A program made the translations under genes and the position numbers. From NCBI GenBank assembly GCA_030040475.1, contig JASHTQ010000191.1:1-19283 (forward strand): a DNA stretch of 19,283 nucleotides, in the 5' to 3' direction. Below are positions 12,931 through 19,283 of the stretch, in pieces; the first letter of the stretch is position 1; every line of letters begins with the position of its first letter. The stretch comes from Streptosporangiaceae bacterium (lineage in GTDB: Bacteria > Actinomycetota > Actinomycetes > Streptosporangiales > Streptosporangiaceae). Below the pieces are notes generated by a model that was given only the letters and a program-made list of their open reading frames with translations, was not told the origin of the DNA and ran no database searches.

Positions 12931-14442
12931 GTGACGAGCACAACGGCCGACAAGCTCAGCCCGCCGGAAGCCCTGCCCGCCGTGCTCGAGCACTTCATCG
13001 GCGGCGCGCCCGCCGCCAGCGCGGACGGCGCGACGTTCGAGGTCGCGGACCCGGTGACCAACCGACCATACGCCGCCGTCGCGGCCGGCGGGCCGGCGGA
13101 CGTGGACCGCGCCGCCGCCGCCGCCCGGCGCGCGTTCGAGGCGGGGCCATGGCCGGGGCTGGCCGGTCGGGCCCGGGCCACCGTGCTGAACAAGATCGCG
13201 GACGGCATCGAGGCGCGCGCCGCGCGGATCGCCGCGCTGGAGACGTTCGACACCGGCCTTCCGGTCACGCAGGCCCGCGGCCAGGCGGCGCGGGCGGCGG
13301 AGAACTTCAGGTTCTTCGCCGACATGGCGGTGACGCTGCACGAGGACGCGTTCCGCGCCGGCGACCAGCAGTTCGGCTACGTGATCCGCCAGCCGGCCGG
13401 GGTGGCCGGGCTGATCACCCCGTGGAACACGCCGTTCATGCTGGAGAGCTGGAAGCTCGCGCCGGCGCTCGCCGCGGGCTGCCCGGTGGTACTCAAACCG
13501 GCCGAGTGGACGCCGCTGTCGGCGAGCCTGCTGCCCGAGATCATGGCCGAGGCCGGGCTGCCGGACGGCGTGTTCAACCTGGTGCACGGGATCGGCGAGG
13601 TCGCCGGCGCGGCGCTTGTCGCGCACCCCGGCGTGCCGCGGATCTCGTTCACCGGCGAGACGAGCACCGGGCGGACGATCATGGCGGCCGCCGCGCCGCA
13701 CCTCAAGGGCCTGTCGATGGAACTCGGCGGCAAGTCGCCGTGCGTCATCTTCGCGGACGCGGACCTGGACCAGGCGATCGACAGCGCGCTGTTCGGCGTG
13801 TTCTCGCTGAACGGCGAGCGGTGCACGGCCGGCTCCAGGATCCTCGCCGAGCGGGCCGTCTACGACGACCTGGTCCAGCGGCTCGCCGACCGCGCCAAGC
13901 GGATCCGGGTGGGCGACCCCTCGGACGCCACGACCGAGATCGGGGCGCTCGTGCATCCCGAGCACTACGCGCGGGTCCTGTCCTACGTGCGGGCGGGCCA
14001 GGAGGAGGGCGCGCGGCTTGTCGCCGGCGGCGGGCGGCCAGACGGCCTCACGGTCGGCAACTACCTGGCCGCGACGGTGTTCGCCGACGTGGCCCCGTCG
14101 ATGCGGATCTTCCGCGAGGAGATCTTCGGGCCGGTGGTGTGCGTCACCCCGTTCGAGGACGAGGCCGCGGCGATCGCGCTGGCCAACGCCACGTCCTACG
14201 GGCTGGCCGCGTACATCTGGACCAGGGACCTGGCCCGCGCGCACCGCGTCGCGCACGCGGTGCAGTCGGGCATGACCTGGCTGAACTCGCACAACGTGCG
14301 GGACCTGCGGACGCCGTTCGGCGGCGTCAAGGCGAGCGGGCTCGGCCGCGAGGGCGGGCCGCACAGCCTGGACTTCTACACTGAATCGCGGATCGTCCAC
14401 ATCCCGCTGGGGGACACCCACGTGCCCCGGTTCGGAGCGTGA
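12931..14442 (+). CDS. hpaE: 5-carboxymethyl-2-hydroxymuconate semialdehyde dehydrogenase-like
   Basis: A 503-residue NAD(P)-dependent aldehyde dehydrogenase. In the homoprotocatechuate pathway HpaE oxidises the ring-cleavage product CHMS to the dicarboxylic acid. Key residues are present: Asn166 in ITPWNTPFML, Lys189 in VVLKPAEWTPLSA, the GETSTG nucleotide-binding turn (242-247), the general base Glu264 in MELGGKSPC, and the nucleophile Cys298 in NGERCTAGSR. Length is typical. The GTG start follows a strong A-rich AAGGAG site. It is 43 bases after the aldolase gene, and hpaD begins three bases after its stop, so the pair is almost certainly coexpressed. Assignment to HpaE and not another aldehyde dehydrogenase rests on that pairing. 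Confidence 0.88.
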   Translation: MTSTTADKLSPPEALPAVLEHFIGGAPAASADGATFEVADPVTNRPYAAVAAGGPADVDRAAAAARRAFEAGPWPGLAGRARATVLNKIADGIEARAARIAALETFDTGLPVTQARGQAARAAENFRFFADMAVTLHEDAFRAGDQQFGYVIRQPAGVAGLITPWNTPFMLESWKLAPALAAGCPVVLKPAEWTPLSASLLPEIMAEAGLPDGVFNLVHGIGEVAGAALVAHPGVPRISFTGETSTGRTIMAAAAPHLKGLSMELGGKSPCVIFADADLDQAIDSALFGVFSLNGERCTAGSRILAERAVYDDLVQRLADRAKRIRVGDPSDATTEIGALVHPEHYARVLSYVRAGQEEGARLVAGGGRPDGLTVGNYLAATVFADVAPSMRIFREEIFGPVVCVTPFEDEAAAIALANATSYGLAAYIWTRDLARAHRVAHAVQSGMTWLNSHNVRDLRTPFGGVKASGLGREGGPHSLDFYTESRIVHIPLGDTHVPRFGA

Positions 14443-14445
14443 CAC

Positions 14446-15441
14446 ATGGAGCCTAAGCCGCCCGATATCGTCCGGGCCGCCTACGCGGAGCTGGTCGTGA
14501 CCGACCTCGCGCAGTCGCGGCGGTTCTGGGTGGACGTGCTCGGCTTCGTGGTGACCCGCGAGGCCTCCGGAACGCTGTACCTGCGCGGGTACGACGAGCT
14601 CACGCACCACAACCTGATCCTGCGCGAGGGCGCGGTGCCCGCCGCCGCCCGCCTCGGCTACCGCGTCCGCACACCGGCGGACCTGGACCTGGCAGAGGCG
14701 TTCTACGCGGCGCTCGGCCGGCGCACGCTGCGGGTTCCCGCGGGGGCCACGCCCGGCGTCGGGGAGGCCGTCCTTGCGGAGGACCCGCTCGGCTTCACCG
14801 TCGAGTACTTCGCCGGCGCCCGTTACGTCGACCGCCTGCAGCAGCGCTACGACCTGCGGCGCGGCGCCGAGGTCGCGCGGCTGGACCACTTCAACATCGT
14901 GGTGCCCGACGTGCCCGCGGCCTACGAGTACTACCGGTCGCTCGGGTTCGGGCTGTCGGAGACCATCGAGGACGGCGACACGCTGTACGCGGCCTGGATG
15001 TTCCGCAAGCAGACCGTGCACGACGTGGCGTTCACCGGCGGCGACGGGCCGCGCCTGCACCACCTGGGGTTCTTCGCCCACGAGTCGCACCAGGTGCTGC
15101 GAATCTGCGACATACTCGGCTCGCTGCGCGAGGAGTCGCGGATCGAGCGCGGGCCCGGGCGGCACGGGGTGTCCAACGCGTTCTACGTCTACCTGCGCGA
15201 CCCGGACGGGCACCGGGTCGAGGTCTACACCAGCGACTATTACACCGGCGATCCGGATCATCCCGTGCTGCGGTGGTCGGTACGCGACCCGAGGCGCCGC
15301 GACTTCTGGGGACATGCGGTGATCCCGACCTGGTACACCGAGGCCAGCGCCGTTCTCGACCTGGACGGCAACCCCCGCCCGCTGATCGCGCAGCAGCAGG
15401 TCGCCGAGGTCAAGGTCGGAGCCGACGGCTTCACCGGCTAG
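14446..15441 (+). CDS. hpaD: 3,4-dihydroxyphenylacetate 2,3-dioxygenase-like extradiol enzyme
   Basis: A 331-residue type I extradiol dioxygenase with two tandem VOC modules (about 12-125 and 145-265). It should open the ring of homoprotocatechuate using Fe(II) or Mn(II) and O2. Metal ligands are His148 (RLDHFNIVV), His206 (RLHHLGFFAHE) and Glu259 (HRVEVYT). The second-sphere residues known from the Brevibacterium fuscum and Arthrobacter enzymes are also present: His192 (TVHDVAF) and Tyr249 (FYVYLRDPDGH). The C-terminal extension (WYTEASAVLDLDGNP) is the one seen in that subfamily. The ATG at 14446 is three bases after the hpaE stop. The substrate assignment is good, but a related catecholic acid cannot be excluded. 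Confidence 0.92.
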   Translation: MEPKPPDIVRAAYAELVVTDLAQSRRFWVDVLGFVVTREASGTLYLRGYDELTHHNLILREGAVPAAARLGYRVRTPADLDLAEAFYAALGRRTLRVPAGATPGVGEAVLAEDPLGFTVEYFAGARYVDRLQQRYDLRRGAEVARLDHFNIVVPDVPAAYEYYRSLGFGLSETIEDGDTLYAAWMFRKQTVHDVAFTGGDGPRLHHLGFFAHESHQVLRICDILGSLREESRIERGPGRHGVSNAFYVYLRDPDGHRVEVYTSDYYTGDPDHPVLRWSVRDPRRRDFWGHAVIPTWYTEASAVLDLDGNPRPLIAQQQVAEVKVGADGFTG

Positions 15442-15463
15442 GCCCGGCCAGGAGGAGGTGTCC

Positions 15464-16504
15464 GTGCCGCTTTTCGAGATGACCCGCGAGGACCTGGTGG
15501 AATGCAGGCCCGCGAGTTTCGCTCACCTTGAAATCAGGGAACGCGAGGGACTTCAGCATGTCTTGCGCGATCACATAGGGGTCCTGGGCGATGACTTGCT
15601 GGTGATCTCGGAGGAATACGGGGACTGGGAGGACGCGCGTCGCCGCATCGACCTGCTCGCCCTCGATAAGCAGCGTCGGCTTGTGGTCATCGAGCTGAAA
15701 CGGACTGACTCCGGTGGCCATATGGAATTGCAAGCCATACGGTACGCGGCGATGGTGTCCGCAATGACGTTTGACCAGGTGGTAGCCGCGCACGAAGATT
15801 ACCTCGCCCGGCGCGGGCTAACCGCTGAGGCGGCGGTCGGCGGGATCAGGGATTTTCTTGAGCTCCTGCCGGACGACGAAGCCGATATCTCCACTGACGT
15901 CCGCATAATGCTTGTGTCGGGTGATTTCTCTCGCGAGATCACTACCGCGGTGCTGTGGCTCAACCGGTTTGACGGCATGGACATCCGCTGCGTCAGGCTT
16001 GTGGCGTACGAAATTGCCGGGCGGACCTATCTCGACATCGAGCAGGTCATCCCGCTGCCGCAGGCCATTGATTACCAGGTGCGGATCCGGAGAAAGGATC
16101 AGCAGCAGGAGAAGGCCCGGCTCGAGGGTGGTGCGGACTGGACCCCCTATCAGATCGTCGTGGACGGCGAAGCAGGGGAGCCGTTGCGCAAGCGCCGCGC
16201 GGTGCTGGCCATGGTCCAGCAACTCAGCCGGAAGGGCATCCGCCTAGAGGACATCAGCAAGGTCCTCCCGCCATCCCGGCTGCGGGTCATTCCCGGCGAA
16301 CTATCCGATCCCGGCCAGATTGAGCAATCGATGCTGTCTCACGGCGTCAGCGACCCAGGCCGCTACTTCACCGACGCGCCGTTCACCGAGGACGGCAAGA
16401 CCTATGTCCTAACGAAGATGTGGGGCCGCGGAACCGAACCGGCGCTCACCGCATTGCGGGACACCTTTCCCGCGGCCGGAGTGGCCTTCCGCGCCGCAGA
16501 CTAG
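15464..16504 (+). CDS. PD-(D/E)XK nuclease-like protein of unknown role
   Basis: A 346-residue protein with a nuclease-like N-terminal domain. Asp63 in RRIDLLALD and Glu77-Leu-Lys79 in LVVIELKR give the PD-(D/E)XK core. Gln90 and Tyr94 in LQAIRYAAM form the QxxxY motif seen in RecB-type nucleases. Acidic residues at 50-51 could complete the site. Residues about 110-346 are a predicted alpha/beta region I do not recognise. GTG 15464 is preferred over GTG 15458, because GGAGG ends five bases before it while the earlier codon overlaps the site. It follows hpaD by 22 bases, yet its base composition is clearly lower in GC (sampled 60-base lines 53-58%, against 68% for a line in hpaD). It is probably an acquired gene; DNA repair, restriction or defence roles are all possible. 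Confidence 0.75.
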   Translation: MPLFEMTREDLVECRPASFAHLEIREREGLQHVLRDHIGVLGDDLLVISEEYGDWEDARRRIDLLALDKQRRLVVIELKRTDSGGHMELQAIRYAAMVSAMTFDQVVAAHEDYLARRGLTAEAAVGGIRDFLELLPDDEADISTDVRIMLVSGDFSREITTAVLWLNRFDGMDIRCVRLVAYEIAGRTYLDIEQVIPLPQAIDYQVRIRRKDQQQEKARLEGGADWTPYQIVVDGEAGEPLRKRRAVLAMVQQLSRKGIRLEDISKVLPPSRLRVIPGELSDPGQIEQSMLSHGVSDPGRYFTDAPFTEDGKTYVLTKMWGRGTEPALTALRDTFPAAGVAFRAAD

Positions 16505-16521
16505 CCGACTGGTGAGATCGG

Positions 16522-18147
16522 TCACGGCATGTGCCGGTGAACCCGCAGTTCGCCGTCGGCGAGGCGGGCGCGGAGGACCTTCTTGTCGAACTTGCCGACC
16601 GCGGTCTTCGGGATCTCCGCCACGAACGTCCAGTTCTCCGGCACCTGCCAGCGGGCCACCCGCGGGGCGAGGAAGTCCGCGAGCTCCTCGGGCTTGGCCT
16701 GCATGCCGGGCCGGAGCACGACGCTGGCCAGCGGGCGCTCGCCCCACCGCTGGTCGGGCATGCCGATCACCGCGGCCTCCTGCACGGCCGGGTGCGCCAT
16801 CAGCTGGTTCTCCAGGTCGACCGAGGAGATCCACTCGCCGCCTGACTTGATCACGTCCTTGATCCGGTCGGTGATGGTGAAGAAGCCGCGGTCGTCGATC
16901 GTGCCCACGTCCCCGGTGCGCAGCCAGCCGTCGTGGAACTTCTCCGGGGCGGCGTCCAGGTGGTAGGACCCGGTGACCCACGGGCCGCGGACCTCGATCT
17001 CGCCCTCGCTGACCCCGTCCCACGGCAGCACCTCGTCGTTCTTGCCGACGAGCCGCATCTCAACTCCGTGGAAGATCCGGCCCGCGCGCATCCGCCAGTC
17101 CAGGTCCTCGGGTGTCCCCTCGGGCACTCCGGCGGGCGGCAGCGCCAGCCCGCCAACCGGGCTCATCTCGGTCATGCCCCAGCCCTGGATGATGCGCAGG
17201 CCGTAACGATCTTGTAGTCGCTCCAGCATGACGCGGGGCGCGGCGGCGCCGCCCGAGTTGCCAAGCCGCAGCGAGGACAGGTCTATCTCGTGCGCCTGCC
17301 CGTAGTCCAGGATCGCGTTCCAGATGGTCGGCACGCCCGCGGTGACCGTCGTCCGCTCTGCGGCGATGAACGCGGTCAGGTGCTCGGGCTGCAGGAACGG
17401 CCCCGGCATGTGCAGCGTCGCGCCGGAAAGGAACGCCGCGAACGGCAGGCCCCACGCGTTCGCGTGGAACATCGGCACGATGGCAAGTGCCCGGTCCGCC
17501 TCGGTGATGCCGAGCGGCGCCGCGATCGTCGCCATCGCGTGCAGGTAGGTAGATCGGTGCGAGTAGACGACGCCCTTCGGGTCGCCGGTGGTCCCGCTGG
17601 TGTAGCACATCAGCGCGGCCGAATGCTCGTCCAGCTCCGGCCAGCCGAAGTCCGGGCTCTCCCCGGCCAGCAGCTCGTTGTACCGCAGCACCCGGTCGCC
17701 AAGCGCGGACGCGTCTCCCGGGCCGTTGACGATGAACGCCTCGACGTCGGGCAGCTCGTCGCGCACGGCAGCCAGCAGCGGGACGAGCGTGTTGTCCACG
17801 ATGATGATCCGGTCCCCGGCGTGGTTGGCGATCCTCGCCACCTGGGCGCCCGGCAGCCGGATGTTGAGCGTGTGCAGCACCGCGCCCATCGCGGGCACCC
17901 CGAAGTATGCCTCGAGGTGTTCGGTGTTGTTCCAGCAGAAGGTCGCGACCGGGTCGCCGGCCCCGATGCCCAGCCGCGCCAGCGCGCCCGCCAGCCGTCC
18001 CGCGTTGGCCGCGACCTGCCTATACGACGCGCGGCGGACGTCCGCACCGGTCCACGTCACGCACTCGCTGCCACCGTACACGGCGGCGCCGTGCCGCATG
18101 ATCGCGCCGATCGTGAGCGGGTAGTCCTGCATGGTGCTGCGGATCAT
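16522..18147 (-). CDS. acyl-CoA ligase (AMP-binding, medium/long-chain fatty acid type)
   Basis: A 541-residue ANL-superfamily enzyme that activates a carboxylic acid with ATP and CoA. Motifs in order: the phosphate loop YTSGTTGDPKG (182-192), PMFHANAWGLPF (225-236), GNSGGAAAP, GWGMTEMSP (322-330), Asp412 in GWLRTGDVG, the hinge region with DRIKDVIKSGGEWIS (427-441), and the catalytic Lys519 in PKTAVGKFDKK. Length and the FHANAWGLPF segment fit the fatty-acyl-CoA synthetase group. The ATG at 18147 has GGGG five bases upstream; ATG 18132 lacks a ribosome site. A good promoter lies at 18193-18221. The gene converges on the nuclease-like gene with 17 bases between stops. Substrate chain length is not readable from sequence. 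Confidence 0.92.
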   Translation of the reverse strand: MIRSTMQDYPLTIGAIMRHGAAVYGGSECVTWTGADVRRASYRQVAANAGRLAGALARLGIGAGDPVATFCWNNTEHLEAYFGVPAMGAVLHTLNIRLPGAQVARIANHAGDRIIIVDNTLVPLLAAVRDELPDVEAFIVNGPGDASALGDRVLRYNELLAGESPDFGWPELDEHSAALMCYTSGTTGDPKGVVYSHRSTYLHAMATIAAPLGITEADRALAIVPMFHANAWGLPFAAFLSGATLHMPGPFLQPEHLTAFIAAERTTVTAGVPTIWNAILDYGQAHEIDLSSLRLGNSGGAAAPRVMLERLQDRYGLRIIQGWGMTEMSPVGGLALPPAGVPEGTPEDLDWRMRAGRIFHGVEMRLVGKNDEVLPWDGVSEGEIEVRGPWVTGSYHLDAAPEKFHDGWLRTGDVGTIDDRGFFTITDRIKDVIKSGGEWISSVDLENQLMAHPAVQEAAVIGMPDQRWGERPLASVVLRPGMQAKPEELADFLAPRVARWQVPENWTFVAEIPKTAVGKFDKKVLRARLADGELRVHRHMP

Positions 18148-18192
18148 CGGGCCCCATTCCCTACGCCGTTCCGGCCGTGCCTACTGGGCGGT

Positions 18193-18221
18193 ACGGTAGG
18201 ACGCGTCGGGACCTGAGTCAA
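18193..18221 (-). promoter_or_regulatory. sigma-70-type promoter of the acyl-CoA ligase gene
   Basis: On the minus strand TTGACT (complement of 18216-18221) is followed after exactly 17 bases by TACCGT (complement of 18193-18198), matching the actinobacterial TTGACN-17-TAnnnT pattern. Transcription would start near 18186, giving a leader of about 39 bases before ATG 18147. Confidence 0.65.
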
Positions 18222-18247
18222 TTGCCCGGCCAGGTGGAGGTGCCCAG

Positions 18248-19243
18248 GTGCCACGTGAAATCGTCCTAGCCTCGCGGCCCGACGGGTGGCCGACGGCGGC
18301 CAACTTCGCGCTGGTGCAGACGCCGCACCGGGACCTCGCCGACGGCCAGATCCGGGTCCGCAACCTGTGCATGTCGGTCGACCCGTACATGCGCGGCCGG
18401 ATGAACGACGTGAAGTCCTACGTCCCGCCGTTCGGTGTGGGCAAGCCGCTGGAGGGCGGCGCGGTCGGCGAGGTCATCGAGACCCGGTCCCCGGACTTCG
18501 CGCTCGGCGACCTTGTGCTGCACATGCTCGGCTGGCGGGACGAGGCGGTGCTCGACGCCGGGCACGCGCGCAAGCTGGTCCCGATCGACGGCCTGTCCCC
18601 GTCCGCGTACCTGGGCGTGCTCGGGATGCCGGCGCTGACGGCGTACGTCGGCCTGCTCGACATCGCCGCGTTCAAGCCGGGCGACGCGGTCTTCGTCTCC
18701 GGCGCGGCCGGCGCGGTGGGCAGCGTGGCCGGCCAGATCGCCAAGCTGAAGGGCGCCTCCCGGGTCATCGGCAGCGCGGGCAGCGACGACAAGGTCCGCT
18801 GGCTGACCGAGATCGGGTTCGATGCCGCGTTCAACTACAAGACCGCGCCCGTGCTCGACCAGTTGCGTGCGGCGGCGCCCGGCGGCGTCGACGTCTACTT
18901 CGACAACGTCGGCGAGGACCATCTCGACGCCGCCCTGTGGATGCTCAACACCCACGGCCGGGTGGCCATGTGCGGCGCGATAGCCCGTTACAACGACACC
19001 GAGCTCACGCCGGGACCCAGCGCCATCTCGCTGGTCATCACGAAGCGGCTCACCTTGCGCGGTTTCATCATCACCGACCACCAGGACCGGCTGCCCGCCA
19101 TGATCGCCGAGGTCGGCGCCTGGCTTCGTGAGGGCAAGCTCTTGCACGCCGAGACCGTCGTGGACGGCCTGGAGCACGCCCCTGACGCCTTCATCAACCT
19201 GCTCCGCGGCGCCAACACCGGCAAGATGATCGTCCGCCTGTGA
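18248..19243 (+). CDS. NADP-dependent oxidoreductase (zinc-independent MDR, prostaglandin-reductase-like)
   Basis: A 331-residue medium-chain reductase of the zinc-independent branch that includes leukotriene B4 dehydrogenase/prostaglandin reductase and curcumin reductase CurA. These reduce the C=C bond of enones and enals with NADPH. Seen: the family N-terminus (REIVLASRPDGWPT), MSVDPYMRGRM (42-52), a Rossmann glycine motif SGAAGAVGSVAGQIAKLKG (151-169), VDVYFDNVGEDHLDAAL (214-230), and a C-terminal FINLLRGANTGKMIVRL. Zinc ligands of alcohol dehydrogenases are absent. The GTG start is preceded at seven bases by GTGGAGG. It is divergent from the acyl-CoA ligase gene across 100 bases. The natural substrate is unknown. 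Confidence 0.92.
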   Translation: MPREIVLASRPDGWPTAANFALVQTPHRDLADGQIRVRNLCMSVDPYMRGRMNDVKSYVPPFGVGKPLEGGAVGEVIETRSPDFALGDLVLHMLGWRDEAVLDAGHARKLVPIDGLSPSAYLGVLGMPALTAYVGLLDIAAFKPGDAVFVSGAAGAVGSVAGQIAKLKGASRVIGSAGSDDKVRWLTEIGFDAAFNYKTAPVLDQLRAAAPGGVDVYFDNVGEDHLDAALWMLNTHGRVAMCGAIARYNDTELTPGPSAISLVITKRLTLRGFIITDHQDRLPAMIAEVGAWLREGKLLHAETVVDGLEHAPDAFINLLRGANTGKMIVRL

Positions 19244-19244
19244 C

Positions 19245-19283
19245 TCAGACGGCCGCGCCCCACTCCCGCCGGAAGTACTCGAT
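19245..19283 (-). CDS. C-terminal end of an unidentified gene (partial)
   Basis: The last 12 codons of a possible minus-strand gene read IEYFRREWGAAV followed by TGA (complement of 19245-19247). The frame is open to the window edge and converges on the oxidoreductase gene one base after its stop. Too little is present to name a family. It could also be a chance open stretch. Confidence 0.4.
   Translation of the reverse strand: MEYFRREWGAAV

Noticed and set aside
11730..13325. 531-codon minus-strand open frame
   Set aside because: Antisense to the aldolase and the start of hpaE. No recognisable domain.
12880..15315. 811-codon minus-strand open frame
   Set aside because: Shadow of hpaE and hpaD, with low-complexity Arg/Val/Gly-rich translation. 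Both sense genes have complete catalytic residues.

Overview
The window is GC-rich bacterial DNA (about 70% G+C in most genes) with GTG starts, purine-rich ribosome sites and -10 boxes of the TAnnnT type. It looks like an actinomycete chromosome. An ECF sigma factor paired with a membrane protein, a secreted YxFxxD-repeat protein and a DUF664-type DinB protein agree with that. A Streptosporangiales/Streptomycetales-like host is my guess. No rRNA, tRNA, CRISPR array or complete insertion sequence is visible.

Left part (1-7970): a possible truncated acetyltransferase start (127-255), a small DUF1579-like protein (-), and an ECF sigma factor overlapping a membrane-anchored anti-sigma-like partner (+). 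Next, on the minus strand, come a CoA-binding protein followed by an aromatic-L-amino-acid-type PLP decarboxylase, and then a MmcQ/YjbR protein. Then, on the plus strand, come an isopenicillin-N-synthase-like oxygenase, an MFS exporter with an operator-like inverted repeat, an internally deleted VOC/PhnB relic, and a five-helix membrane protein carrying a secreted lipoprotein-15 domain.

Middle (7970-10200): a DinB-like gene whose only plausible start is ATT and whose expected stop appears to be replaced by TTA; a fumarylacetoacetate-hydrolase-family (FAHD) gene on the minus strand; a headless GNAT relic; and lspA, the lipoprotein signal peptidase.

Right part (10200-16504): a tightly packed plus-strand catabolic operon. 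It has an FAHD-RraA fusion, a dihydrodipicolinate-synthase-family aldolase, hpaE-like aldehyde dehydrogenase and hpaD-like ring-cleavage dioxygenase. Together these match the homoprotocatechuate (3,4-dihydroxyphenylacetate) meta-cleavage route: HpaD opens the ring, HpaE oxidises the semialdehyde, the FAHD domain would decarboxylate or isomerise, and one or both aldolase-type proteins would release pyruvate. The hydroxylase (HpaBC), isomerase (HpaF), hydratase (HpaH) and class-II aldolase HpaI are not in the window. A 54-bp nested dyad with a third half-site lies in the fusion gene's unconserved tail. The operon ends with a distinctly lower-GC PD-(D/E)XK nuclease-like gene, probably acquired.

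Far right (16522-19283): an acyl-CoA ligase (-) with a good promoter, divergent from a zinc-independent NADP-dependent oxidoreductase (+), then the last 12 codons of a minus-strand gene.

The most unusual items are the DinB gene with both ends altered, the FAHD-RraA fusion with its proline-repeat linker, the nested dyad, and the 2-oxoglutarate-oxygenase-like protein that lacks the usual RxS arginine.
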